Part shown: positions 1-6,944 of the stretch, one piece after another
How positions within the stretch are numbered: position 1 is the first letter of the stretch
Layout: the number at the start of each line of letters is the position of its first letter
NCBI GenBank assembly: GCA_046047495.1
Contig: JBJOHV010000062.1
Coordinates: forward strand, 1-26,058
Source: NORP240 sp046047495
GTDB taxonomy: Bacteria; Pseudomonadota; Gammaproteobacteria; Pseudomonadales; Pseudohongiellaceae
DNA: 26,058 nucleotides
Direction of reading: 5' to 3'
The notes under the pieces: generated by a model
What the model was told of the DNA's origin: nothing
Databases searched by the model: none
What the model saw: only the letters and a program-made list of their open reading frames with translations
Program-made: the position numbers and the translations under genes

Positions 1-1313
1 ACCTTGGAGCTGTCGAGATAATGGCTACTGAACAGTTTCCAGATTTCATCCGGTGAGATCTCCTGCCCCGTATCCTCGGCCTCTTTCTGCACCACCCGGG
101 AGAACTCGATCTGCAACCAGCGGGGGAGCTGGAAACCGAACTTGTTTGCCAATACGTAGGCCACCCCACCCTTGCCAGACTGGCTGTTGACCCGAATGAC
201 GTCCTGGTAGGTGCGACCCAGATCTCGTGGATCGATGGGCAAATAGGCGATTTCCCAGACCTCCCCCTCCTGGTAAAGGTCGAGGCATTTCTTGATGGCA
301 TCCTGGTGAGACCCGGAAAAGGCCGTAAACACCAGATCACCCGAGTAGGGCTGGCGGGGATGCACATCGATCTGGGTGCACTCACGCACCACGGATACGA
401 TGCGGTCCATGTCGTGCAGGTCCAGCCTGGGATCGATGCCCTGGCTGTACATGTTCATGGCCATCACCACGATGTCCATGTTGCCGGTGCGCTCACCATT
501 GCCCAGCAGGGTACCCTCGACACGCTGGGCACCCGCCATCACTGCCAGTTCGGCAGCGGCAACGGCACAGCCCCTGTCGTTGTGGGTATGCAGGCTCACG
601 ATGACCGCATCACGGCGGTTCACATGGCGGCAAAACCACTCGATCTGGTCCGCATAGACATTGGGGGTGGCCATTTCCACGGTGGAGGGCAGATTGATGA
701 TCACCGGTTTGTCCTTCGTGGGTTGCCATACATCGATGACGGCATTGCAAACATCCACGGCAAAATCCATCTCGGTTCCGGTGAAGCTTTCCGGCGAGTA
801 TTGAAAAGTCCACTGGGTTTCCGGGGCGCGGGCGGCGCAGCGTTTGACCTGCTCGGCGCCATTGACGGCGATCTTGATGATGCCCGCCTTGTCGGTCTTG
901 AAGACTTTCTGACGCTGCACCACGGAAGTTGAGTTGTACACATGCAGGATGGCACGCTTGGCGCCCTTGAGGGATTCGAAAGTCCGCTCAATCAGTTCAT
1001 CTCTGGCCTGTGTCAGCACCTGGATGGTGACGTCATCGGGGATCAGATTGTCCTCGATCAGACTGCGGACAAAATCGAAATCCGGTTTGGAGGCGGCTGG
1101 AAATCCCACCTCGATCTGCTTGAAGCCCACATCCACCAGCAGGCCAAACAGTTTTTTCTTCTGGGCCACCGACATGGGCTCGATGAGGGCCTGATTACCA
1201 TCCCTCAGGTCCACACTGCACCACATCGGGGCCTGGGTGATGACGTTGTCCGGCCAGGTGCGATCCTGGATGGCAATGGGCTTGAATGCCGGGTATTTGC
1301 TGTGGTCAAACAT
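1..1313 (-). CDS. leuA: 2-isopropylmalate synthase (LeuA), 3' end cut off by window
   Basis: Condenses acetyl-CoA with 2-oxoisovalerate in the first committed step of leucine synthesis; cytosolic. The minus-strand frame is open from ATG at 1313 (MFDHSKYPAF...) to the window edge: 437 codons of an enzyme usually about 550 aa in this subclass, so the C-terminal regulatory domain is mostly missing. The visible part has the DRTWP opening, the SVDLRDGNQAL metal/substrate loop near residues 33-43, the LHTHNDRG HxH metal-binding block and GNGERTGN. This pattern matches the longer Pseudomonas/actinobacterial LeuA type rather than the E. coli type. An AGAGG lies about 10 bases before the ATG. It is divergent from the Lrp-type regulator at 1566, which may control it. 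A second enzyme of the same superfamily (8056-9618) is probably a citramalate synthase, leaving this one as the leucine enzyme. Confidence 0.93.
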   Translation of the reverse strand, partial: MFDHSKYPAFKPIAIQDRTWPDNVITQAPMWCSVDLRDGNQALIEPMSVAQKKKLFGLLVDVGFKQIEVGFPAASKPDFDFVRSLIEDNLIPDDVTIQVLTQARDELIERTFESLKGAKRAILHVYNSTSVVQRQKVFKTDKAGIIKIAVNGAEQVKRCAARAPETQWTFQYSPESFTGTEMDFAVDVCNAVIDVWQPTKDKPVIINLPSTVEMATPNVYADQIEWFCRHVNRRDAVIVSLHTHNDRGCAVAAAELAVMAGAQRVEGTLLGNGERTGNMDIVVMAMNMYSQGIDPRLDLHDMDRIVSVVRECTQIDVHPRQPYSGDLVFTAFSGSHQDAIKKCLDLYQEGEVWEIAYLPIDPRDLGRTYQDVIRVNSQSGKGGVAYVLANKFGFQLPRWLQIEFSRVVQKEAEDTGQEISPDEIWKLFSSHYLDSSK

Positions 1314-1565
1314 GCTGTTGTGCCTCTGTGCAGTTAGGGATGGCTTGTGGACAGTCATCCGTCGGCGGCGGGCTGTCGTGCCCAGCCGTGGCCATTTCGT
1401 CAGTGGCGTAGCTTAGTGGAAAACCGGAGAGTTTTTCTACGTATATTTTCTAGTGAAATGGGTTTTTATTGGTGATAGTATCTAATATATTCATATTTAT
1501 TAGTATATATTTCCACTTTAATTCGAATATTGACGTGAGTTAAGCCAACCAGGTAGGCGCAGACC
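1314..1565. promoter_or_regulatory. AT-rich divergent control region between leuA and lrp
   Basis: This 252-bp spacer must hold promoters for both divergent genes. Bases about 1437-1530 are very AT-rich compared with the rest of the window. Within them is a dyad CTAATA (1482-1487), 10 bases, TATTAG (1498-1503), and TAGTAT occurs at 1476 and again at 1501. AT-rich dyads of this kind are typical of Lrp-family binding sites, so autoregulation of the regulator and control of leuA are plausible. That is inference from base composition and position. I see no clear pair of sigma70 hexamers and cannot fix the start sites. Confidence 0.5.
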
Positions 1566-2039
1566 ATGAAACTGGACAAGATTGATCGCAAAATCCTGCA
1601 GGAAATGCAAAGTGACGGCAGCATCACCAATCTGGAACTGGCGGAACGGGTGGGCCTGTCCGCCACGCCTTGTGCGCGGCGGGTCCGGCAACTGGAGGAT
1701 GCCGGAATCATCGACCGCCGGGTCACCCTGCTCAATCCCTCCCGTCTGGGGCTCAAACTGACGGCACTCATACAAATCAGCATGGACCGTCATACCCCGG
1801 ATCGCTTCGAACAGTTCGAAAGCCGGATCAAGAGCTATCCCGAAGTGATCGAATGCTCCCTGATCACCGGTCAGGCCGCCGATTATCTGTTGAAGGTCGT
1901 GGTTCCGGACATGGAGTATTACCAGGAGTTTCTGCTCAACAAGATCACCCGCATCGAAGGGGTTACGGATGTGCACTCCAGCTTCATCATGCGCAAGGTG
2001 GTCAATTCCACCGAGCTGCCCCTCAACCACCTGGAATAA
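1566..2039 (+). CDS. Lrp/AsnC family transcriptional regulator
   Basis: A 157-aa protein, the usual length for this family. The N-terminal winged helix-turn-helix spans about residues 5-60 (LDKIDRKIL, then ITNLELAERVGLSATPCARRVRQLE). The C-terminal RAM ligand-binding and oligomerisation domain spans about 68-150, including the VIECSLITGQADYLL-like strand and a VTDVHSSF ending. Such proteins bind DNA as dimers to higher oligomers and often respond to amino acids, frequently leucine or another branched-chain residue. It starts at ATG 1566 with only a poor Shine-Dalgarno. It is divergent from leuA across an AT-rich spacer, so leuA and the gene itself are natural targets (inference). Which paralogue it is (Lrp itself, AsnC, Bkd-type) cannot be told from sequence alone. 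Confidence 0.9.
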   Translation: MKLDKIDRKILQEMQSDGSITNLELAERVGLSATPCARRVRQLEDAGIIDRRVTLLNPSRLGLKLTALIQISMDRHTPDRFEQFESRIKSYPEVIECSLITGQAADYLLKVVVPDMEYYQEFLLNKITRIEGVTDVHSSFIMRKVVNSTELPLNHLE

Positions 2040-2042
2040 CCC

Positions 2043-2104
2043 GGGGTCGGAGCAAATGTCACAAATCGGGGTCGGAGCAAAACTGTGACATTTGCTCCGA
2101 CCCC
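2043..2104. repeat. Perfect 21-bp inverted repeat (GGGGTCGGAGCAAA type)
   Basis: Bases 2043-2063 and 2084-2104 are exact reverse complements over 21 bp. The arm begins GGGGTCGGAGCAAA and ends GTCACA. A second copy of the arm's first 14 bases lies at 2068-2081, so a tighter hairpin of 14 bp with a 9-base loop (2068-2081 with 2091-2104) can also form. It sits between the convergent 3' ends of the Lrp-type gene and the response regulator. There is no T-run, so a plain Rho-independent terminator is unlikely. It looks like a dispersed palindromic intergenic element of the REP kind (inference). Confidence 0.8.
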
Positions 2105-2158
2105 TTCAGGCCGCTCCGACCCCTTCAGGCCGACCCCTTCAGGCTGCCCCCTTCAGGC
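2097..2158. repeat. Four degenerate tandem units CCGACCCCTTCAGGC
   Basis: CCGACCCCTTCAGGC occurs at 2097-2111, 2116-2130 and 2130-2144, and a decayed fourth unit (CCCCCTTCAGGC) ends at 2158. Each unit reuses the CCGACCCC end of the preceding inverted repeat followed by TTCAGGC, so the array seems to have grown out of the palindrome's edge. It ends seven bases before the stop codon of the response regulator. Copy number could vary between strains. Confidence 0.75.
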
Positions 2159-2164
2159 TGGTCC

Positions 2165-2965
2165 TTACTGCTGGAAAAAGTGCTTCACCTTGTCTTTATA
2201 GGAGCGGCTCATTTTCAGTGACGACCCGCAGCTGAGGGTGAGATGGAATTCGCCATTGATGTGGGATGACACTTTCTCCACCCGTTGCAGGTTGACGATC
2301 GTGGACCTGTGCACACGCTGGAACACACCCGGATCCAGGCGTGCCTCGAGATCCTTCATGGTGGTGCGCATTATGTGGGTTTGGCCCTTGGCATGGATGC
2401 ACATGTAATCCCCGGCAGCATCGATCCAATCGATGTCCCTGATAGGCACGAAAGTGGTCGATGATCCGTCCTTGATGGCCAAGCGTGCCGCCCGGGGCGA
2501 CAAATCCTCCTCGTTCTCCAGCAGCTCTCCGATGGCGCTCGGGGATTTGCCTGTGACACTCACTAGCATGTCCAGCAGGCGTTGCTTTTCATCCATGGCC
2601 CGATCCTGTTGCCGGTGCCGTGCCGCACGCTGCACTGCCTCAGCCAAGCGCTCGTCTTCCACGGGTTTTAACAGATAGTCGATGGCATGTATCTTGAACG
2701 CATCGACGGCATAGGCATCGTAGGCCGTCACAAAGATGATCATCGGCATCAGCTCACCCTGGATCTCGCCAATGACATCGAAACCGGTCATGCCCGGCAT
2801 CTGGATGTCGAGAAATACCAGATCTGGCTCATGTTCCACGATGGCTGCCAGAGCCTCCTTGCCATTGCGGCAGGTTTGCACCACATCCACATTGGGAAAC
2901 TGTGCCAATCGCATCTTGAGCCCTTTACAGGCCAGCTCCTCGTCATCGACGATAATGGCCTTCAT
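2165..2965 (-). CDS. LytTR-type response regulator
   Basis: A 266-aa receiver plus LytTR DNA-binding protein, the partner of the kinase just upstream. Receiver: D7-D8 acidic pair, D53 phosphoacceptor in FLDIQMPG, T80 and K100 (LLKP). LytTR domain: about residues 160-266, with the hallmark FQRVHRSTIVNL. This is the AlgR/LytR/BtsR class, which binds direct repeats in target promoters. I chose ATG 2965 because it gives the standard MKAIIVDDE start and lies 10 bases after the kinase stop. An upstream in-frame ATG at 2989 would overlap the kinase and add eight residues of no family value. Probably co-transcribed with the kinase and perhaps mdh. The signal and target genes are unknown. Confidence 0.9.
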   Translation of the reverse strand: MKAIIVDDEELACKGLKMRLAQFPNVDVVQTCRNGKEALAAIVEHEPDLVFLDIQMPGMTGFDVIGEIQGELMPMIIFVTAYDAYAVDAFKIHAIDYLLKPVEDERLAEAVQRAARHRQQDRAMDEKQRLLDMLVSVTGKSPSAIGELLENEEDLSPRAARLAIKDGSSTTFVPIRDIDWIDAAGDYMCIHAKGQTHIMRTTMKDLEARLDPGVFQRVHRSTIVNLQRVEKVSSHINGEFHLTLSCGSSLKMSRSYKDKVKHFFQQ

Positions 2966-2975
2966 TGTAGAATCT

Positions 2976-4103
2976 TCATTCTGTTTCATAGGGAATAATC
3001 ACCGTTACCTTGCATCCTGTCGGAATCGCATTGCTGAACAGGATTTGATGGTTGGAACCGTAAATTTCTTTCAACCGATTGCGGATATTATTCAGCCCCA
3101 CCCCGGATGTCGAGGATGGGTCGCCACCCGGGGCATCGGGATTGAATCCGGGGCCGTCATCGCTAACCTCCAGAACCAGCTTGTTGGCCCTGACCAGCGC
3201 CGCGATACGAATGCCCCCCCCGCTCTCCCGCTTGGAAATGGCATGCTTGATGGAATTTTCGATCAATGGCTGTAAAAGCATGCTCGGCACTAGGGCTTTC
3301 TGGGCAGGCTCAGCGATATCGATATCCAGGCGCATCCGCTCGCCGAATCGCACTTTCTCGATCTCCAGATAAAGCTTGGACGTCTCTATTTCATGGGCAA
3401 GGGACACCTGATCCAGGGGCGAATGATCCAGTGTGTAGCGCAGGAACTTACTCAATTTGATTAGCATCTCGTTGGCTGGCCCGGTGGCTTTTTCCAGCAC
3501 CAGGGTGGAGATCGCATTGAGGGTGTTGAATAGAAAATGGGGATTGAGCTGGTAACGCAACATGCGCAACTGGGCTTCATGGGCCAGAGCCTCGGAGCGC
3601 AGGCTCTTTTCCTTCTCGGCCTGGAACAGCTGATAGTACTTGATGAAGAAGTAGAGGCCGCTCCATAGCAGCAGCAGCGGAAACGAAAAGGGTAACAGGC
3701 CACGAAACAGACTGAGCCACCCGGTGCCGGCCAGTTCCACCGTGTCACCGAACGAAAAAATCTCCATCAGGTTCTGGAATGGCTGCCAGACCAGTGATGC
3801 CAGCAGCGACCCGCCAATCACCACCCCCATCCGCACGGCCAGCGGGGATTCCCATACCGACCGGTAGAGGTAGCGCAGTCCGGTGGTAAGCAACATGCCG
3901 ATGGCAGCGTCCATGACGAACATGGCAACCCTCTGCAGCATGTACTCGGCCGGCACGAAGGTTAGGTCGCGGATGACCAGCAGCAGCACCCAGGTAGACC
4001 AGCCGCCCAGCTGAAAAATCCAGAACTGCCGTTCCCGGGACAATTGCAGCGGCTTGCCCCGGGGTGCTACCTGTTGCAACAAAGTACGGCTGCCAGTGGT
4101 CAA
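2976..4103 (-). CDS. LytS/YehU-type membrane sensor histidine kinase
   Basis: A 375-aa sensor kinase with no obvious periplasmic domain. About four membrane helices fall near residues 32-48, 61-79, 89-107 and 132-155. A short helical linker leads to the PF06580 His_kinase block LRYQLNPHFLFNTLN with H189 as likely phospho-acceptor. The ATPase part follows: N-box LLQPLIENSIKHA (277-289), G1 SDDGPGF (314-320), G2 GVGLNNIRNRL (334-344). The start is TTG at 4103, preceded four bases upstream by a strong GGGAGG. It begins 21 bases after the mdh stop and ends just before the response-regulator start, so mdh-kinase-regulator may be one transcript. The ligand is unknown. BtsS, a relative, senses pyruvate, so a central-carbon signal is possible but only inferred. 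Confidence 0.9.
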   Translation of the reverse strand: MTTGSRTLLQQVAPRGKPLQLSRERQFWIFQLGGWSTWVLLLVIRDLTFVPAEYMLQRVAMFVMDAAIGMLLTTGLRYLYRSVWESPLAVRMGVVIGGSLLASLVWQPFQNLMEIFSFGDTVELAGTGWLSLFRGLLPFSFPLLLLWSGLYFFIKYYQLFQAEKEKSLRSEALAHEAQLRMLRYQLNPHFLFNTLNAISTLVLEKATGPANEMLIKLSKFLRYTLDHSPLDQVSLAHEIETSKLYLEIEKVRFGERMRLDIDIAEPAQKALVPSMLLQPLIENSIKHAISKRESGGGIRIAALVRANKLVLEVSDDGPGFNPDAPGGDPSSTSGVGLNNIRNRLKEIYGSNHQILFSNAIPTGCKVTVIIPYETE

Positions 4104-4124
4104 TGGCCCTCCCGGTGTTTCGGC

Positions 4125-5102
4125 TCAGGGCAACAGGCTGGCTACTGCATCACGTTCCTCGCCCAGCTCCTTCTCGGTCGCCTGCATCAACTGACGGCTG
4201 AAGTCGTTGATTTCCAGGCCCTGCACGATCTGATACTGCCCGGCGGCGCAAACTACCGGGAAGGAATAGATCAGGCCCTTGGAAATGCCATAGCTTCCAT
4301 CGCTGTGTATGCCCATGCTGACCACCGCACCGGCAGTACCCAGTGCCCAATCCCGCATGTGTTCGATGGCGGCATTGGCCGCCGAGGCGGCACTGGACAG
4401 GCCTCTCGCCTTGATGATGGCGGCTCCACGCTGTTGGACGGTGGGAATGAAGGTATCCGCCATCCAGCCCTTGTCCACCAGGTCCAGGGCCGGCTTGCCG
4501 GCCACCGTGGCGTGATGAATGTCGGGGTATTGGGTTGCCGAGTGATTGCCCCAGATGATCACCCCTTGCACATCGGTATTGTGCTTGCCGGTCTTGATGG
4601 CCAATTGCGCCACCGCCCGGTTGTGGTCCAGACGGGTCATGGCAGTGAATTGACCGGGCTGCAGATCCGGCGCATTGCGATAAGCGATCAGGGCATTGGT
4701 GTTGGCCGGATTGCCCACCACCAGCACCTTGACGTCCCGGCTGGCGTGGTCATTGATGGCCTTGCCCTGGGTGGAAAAAATCGCTGCATTGGCCTGCAGC
4801 AAATCCTTGCGCTCCATACCGGGCCCACGGGGACGGGCACCAACCAGCAGACAGTACTGGGCATCCTTGAAAGCCACATTGGGATCATCGGTCTGCACCA
4901 CGCCGGCCAGCAAGGGGAACGCACAATCCTCCAGTTCCATCACCGTGCCTTTGAGAGCCTCCAGGGCCGGGGTGATCTCCAGCAGCTGCAGGATGACGGG
5001 CTGGTCAGGGCCGAGCATTTCGCCGGCGGCAATTCTGAATAACAGTGAATAGCTGATCTGTCCTGCTGCGCCGGTGACAGCGACTCGCACTGGAGCTTTC
5101 AT
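4125..5102 (-). CDS. mdh: Malate dehydrogenase
   Basis: NAD-dependent interconversion of malate and oxaloacetate in the TCA cycle; cytosolic. The 325-aa length fits the type-2 bacterial/cytosolic-like MDH. Visible parts are the Rossmann GAAGQISY (11-18), an acidic residue after strand 2 (E42) consistent with NAD rather than NADP, and the active-site loop RPRGPGMERKD (R92, R98). Further on are VVGNPANTNA, the catalytic pair D159 (RLDHNRA, with R162) and H187 (WGNHSATQYPD). ATG 5102 has AAGGAA seven bases upstream. It lies downstream of queA on the same strand with a 133-bp gap containing its own likely -10. It is followed after 21 bases by a sensor kinase, an unusual neighbour for mdh. Confidence 0.97.
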   Translation of the reverse strand: MKAPVRVAVTGAAGQISYSLLFRIAAGEMLGPDQPVILQLLEITPALEALKGTVMELEDCAFPLLAGVVQTDDPNVAFKDAQYCLLVGARPRGPGMERKDLLQANAAIFSTQGKAINDHASRDVKVLVVGNPANTNALIAYRNAPDLQPGQFTAMTRLDHNRAVAQLAIKTGKHNTDVQGVIIWGNHSATQYPDIHHATVAGKPALDLVDKGWMADTFIPTVQQRGAAIIKARGLSSAASAANAAIEHMRDWALGTAGAVVSMGIHSDGSYGISKGLIYSFPVVCAAGQYQIVQGLEINDFSRQLMQATEKELGEERDAVASLLP

Positions 5103-5168
5103 AGAGTTTCCTTGTCCGTTGAATCTGGTTTGAACGAAGCGGCGGGCGGGCCGCCATGGGCAGGCGGC

Positions 5169-5197
5169 AGTATAGCAGAGAATTGCGCCGGATTACC
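5169..5197 (-). promoter_or_regulatory. Possible mdh promoter
   Basis: On the minus strand there is a good -10 TATACT (5169-5174), with only a weak -35 (GGTAAT, 5192-5197) at 17-base spacing. It lies about 66 bases before the mdh start. The -10 match is good but the -35 is poor, so this is tentative. Confidence 0.35.
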
Positions 5198-5235
5198 CAG
5201 GCCAGACTCCCTTCTGAATTGCCCCGGCAGTGCCT

Positions 5236-6291
5236 TCAGCGGGCCGGGTCCGGGTCACGGTACAACAGCATGGCATCACCATAACTGAAGAACCGATAGC
5301 CCTCCTTGATGGCTTTCTCATAGGCGCCAAGTATCATTTCTCTGCCGGCAAAAGCGCTCACCAGCATCAATAGTGTGGACTCGGGCAGGTGGAAATTGGT
5401 GATCATGGCATCGACCACCCTGAACTCGAACCCCGGGTAGATGAAGATGTCGGTATCCCCCTCGAAAGGTATCAAGTGACCGCTGCGCGCAGCCGATTCC
5501 AGGCTGCGTACGGTTGTGGTGCCCACGGCAATGACACGCCCACCCCGCTCCCGGCAGGCTGCGATGGCCTGGCAGGTGGCGGCGGACACACTGGCATGCT
5601 CCGCATGCATCCGATGCTGCCGAAAATCCTCCACCCGCACGGGTTGAAACGTGCCAGCTCCCACATGCAGAGTCACCCGGGCGGTCTCGATGCCGGAAGC
5701 CGCGATGCGGTTCAGCAGCTCGGTATCGAAATGAAGTCCCGCGGTGGGCGCCGCCACGGCACCCGGCACCCGCCCGTACACCGTCTGGTAGCGCTCCTGG
5801 TCCAGGGGTTTGTCCTTGCGCCGGATATAAGGCGGCAGGGGCATATGGCCCGACTGCGCCAGGATATCCAAAACCGGTCGTCCGTCGGGAAAGCGCACCA
5901 CATAGAATTCCCCTTCCCGGCCCATCACCTCAGCCTCCACCGGCACGGTGCCATCCTCACCACCCAGCAGTAACCGGGAACCGGCGGCCGGAGGTTTGCT
6001 GGCCCTCAGCTGTGTCACAACCTGCTGGTCAGGCCGGATACGCTCCACCAGCAGCTCCACCCGTCCACCGGTTGCCTTGCGACCCAGCAGTCGGGCCGGA
6101 ATCACCCGGGTGTCATTGAAGACCAGCAGGTCATTCCGTCGCAGACAGCCAGGCAGATCTGCGAACTGGCGATGATCCACACGTCCGGTTTCGGTGTTGA
6201 GGCATAGCAGGCGACTGGCGGAGCGGCGTTCAGCAGGGTAAGCGGCAATCAGATGGGATGGCAGGGAATAACTGAAATCTTTGGTTTGCAT
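5236..6291 (-). CDS. queA: S-adenosylmethionine:tRNA ribosyltransferase-isomerase
   Basis: Transfers and isomerises the ribosyl part of SAM onto preQ1 in tRNA, giving epoxyqueuosine at the wobble base of Asp, Asn, His and Tyr tRNAs. The 351 aa match the family length. Hallmarks are FSYSLP near the N-terminus, DLLVFNDTRVIPARL, GGRVELLVER, PPYIRR, the YQTVYG...GAVAAPTAGLHFD block, VTLHVGAGTFQPV, GTTTVRSLES and the MITNFHLPESTLLMLVSAFAG ending. I set the start at ATG 6291 (MQTKDFSYSLP). The frame stays open for 140 more codons, but that extension runs antisense through the tRNA-Leu gene and has no family similarity. GGAAAG precedes the ATG at good spacing. tgt, the usual neighbour, is absent here. 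Confidence 0.96.
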   Translation of the reverse strand: MQTKDFSYSLPSHLIAAYPAERRSASRLLCLNTETGRVDHRQFADLPGCLRRNDLLVFNDTRVIPARLLGRKATGGRVELLVERIRPDQQVVTQLRASKPPAAGSRLLLGGEDGTVPVEAEVMGREGEFYVVRFPDGRPVLDILAQSGHMPLPPYIRRKDKPLDQERYQTVYGRVPGAVAAPTAGLHFDTELLNRIAASGIETARVTLHVGAGTFQPVRVEDFRQHRMHAEHASVSAATCQAIAACRERGGRVIAVGTTTVRSLESAARSGHLIPFEGDTDIFIYPGFEFRVVDAMITNFHLPESTLLMLVSAFAGREMILGAYEKAIKEGYRFFSYGDAMLLYRDPDPAR

Positions 6292-6339
6292 GAGTGATCT
6301 TTCCAGGGTCGGGGCGCCGGGTCCGCGACGCGGGCGCCA

Positions 6340-6345
6340 AGTATA
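6340..6345 (-). promoter_or_regulatory. Possible -10 element for queA
   Basis: TATACT on the minus strand about 50 bases before the queA ATG. The only -35-like hexamer (TTTAGG, 6365-6370) is at a long 19-base spacing, so the call rests mainly on the -10. Confidence 0.3.
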
Positions 6346-6398
6346 CCCGCAACCCCTCCCACCGCCTAAATTGGCTTGTTGGCCAGTCAGTTGCGGCA

Positions 6399-6426
6399 TT
6401 GCGCGGGTTGGCAATGTTGCTATAAT
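6399..6426 (+). promoter_or_regulatory. tRNA-Leu promoter with GC-rich discriminator
   Basis: A consensus -10 TATAAT (6421-6426) is preceded at 16 bases by TTGCGC (6399-6404). It is followed by a very GC-rich stretch (AGCCGGCCCGCC), the discriminator type associated with stringent control of stable-RNA genes. It points at the tRNA starting about 75 bases downstream, and probably also transcribes the 47-aa gene beyond it. Confidence 0.7.
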
Positions 6427-6505
6427 AGCCGGCCCGCCTATCCGACCCGGCAATTGCCAGGACGAAGAACCCGGGGCCAATCGGTTGATAGTCGGAATCC
6501 GCTCT

Positions 6506-6592
6506 GCCAGCGTGGTGAAATTGGTAGACACGATGGATTCAAAATCCATTGCCTTCACGGGCGTGGCGGTTCGAGTCCGCCCGCTGGTACCA
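6506..6592 (+). tRNA. tRNA-Leu(CAA)
   Basis: An 87-base cloverleaf with encoded CCA. The acceptor stem is 6506-6512 with 6582-6588 (seven pairs, the first being G-U), then discriminator A and CCA. The D-arm is GTGAAATTGGTAGACAC-like. The anticodon stem ATGGA (6533-6537) pairs with TCCAT (6545-6549), and the loop is TTCAAAA with anticodon CAA (6540-6542), reading UUG. A long variable arm (GCCTTCACGGGC region) confirms a class II tRNA, and the T-arm has GGTTCGAGTCC. It is oriented away from queA. Confidence 0.97.
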
Positions 6593-6711
6593 TGGCGGAG
6601 AACGGGAGGCCGGGTTTGGAGCGACACTGAATCCGGCCAAAGGAAAGGCAGCAGTTTTTCACAATCGCGCCGATAAACCGTGTTGAAACATGCATCAGGA
6701 GCAACACCCAT

Positions 6712-6855
6712 ATGAGCTATGACGACGACAGCCAGGACGACGGCGAAGAGAAACCCAAAAAGTTCTTCGGCCTGGAACTGAGCGACGGTGTTACCTACGT
6801 CATCGTGCTCATACTTGCTCTGATCTTCATCCGTCAGGTCTCGGTATTGTTCTGA
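6712..6855 (+). CDS. Small single-pass membrane protein, 47 aa, unknown function
   Basis: A short gene with an excellent ribosome-binding site, AGGAG at 6697-6701, about ten bases before ATG 6712. The product has a very acidic N-terminus (MSYDDDSQDDGEE), a basic patch (KPKKFFG) and one hydrophobic helix (about residues 28-40, VTYVIVLILALIF), ending RQVSVLF. Positive charges before the helix and a single R after it suggest the acidic N-terminus stays in the cytoplasm. I recognise no family. It lies between tRNA-Leu and the dehydrogenase gene, probably on the tRNA transcript or a weak promoter of its own. Codon choice (GAC, CTG, ATC) matches neighbouring genes, which supports real coding. Confidence 0.7.
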   Translation: MSYDDDSQDDGEEKPKKFFGLELSDGVTYVIVLILALIFIRQVSVLF

Positions 6856-6858
6856 TCA

Positions 6859-6877
6859 AGGCGCCCGGCTGGCGCCT
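6859..6877 (+). terminator. Hairpin after the 47-aa gene, possible weak terminator
   Basis: AGGCGCC (6859-6865), a five-base loop, GGCGCCT (6871-6877), beginning three bases after the stop codon. It is followed by CTTCTCC rather than a run of T, so termination would be weak or partial. The next gene on this strand starts at 6945. Confidence 0.4.
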
Positions 6878-6944
6878 CTTCTCCCCGGTAAGACTTTTCT
6901 CACACTTGCGACCGGCCCATTAGTGCCGCCGGACAGGTTTCAAC

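Noticed and set aside
306..932. 208-codon plus-strand frame opposite leuA
   Set aside because: Shadow of the leuA reading frame; LeuA motifs are unmistakable on the minus strand.
1317..1395. Short minus-strand frame ahead of leuA as a leucine attenuator peptide
   Set aside because: It has no run of Leu codons, no clear ribosome-binding site, and I find no terminator/antiterminator pair.
6608..6638. Hairpin GGCCGGG/TCCGGCC after the tRNA as its terminator
   Set aside because: The loop is 17 bases and the only T-run (6654-6658) is 15 bases away, so it does not meet the pattern of an intrinsic terminator.
6292..6711. Open upstream extension of the queA frame (140 codons)
   Set aside because: It runs antisense through the tRNA-Leu gene and its promoter, has no QueA similarity, and ATG 6291 has a good ribosome-binding site and the family N-terminus.
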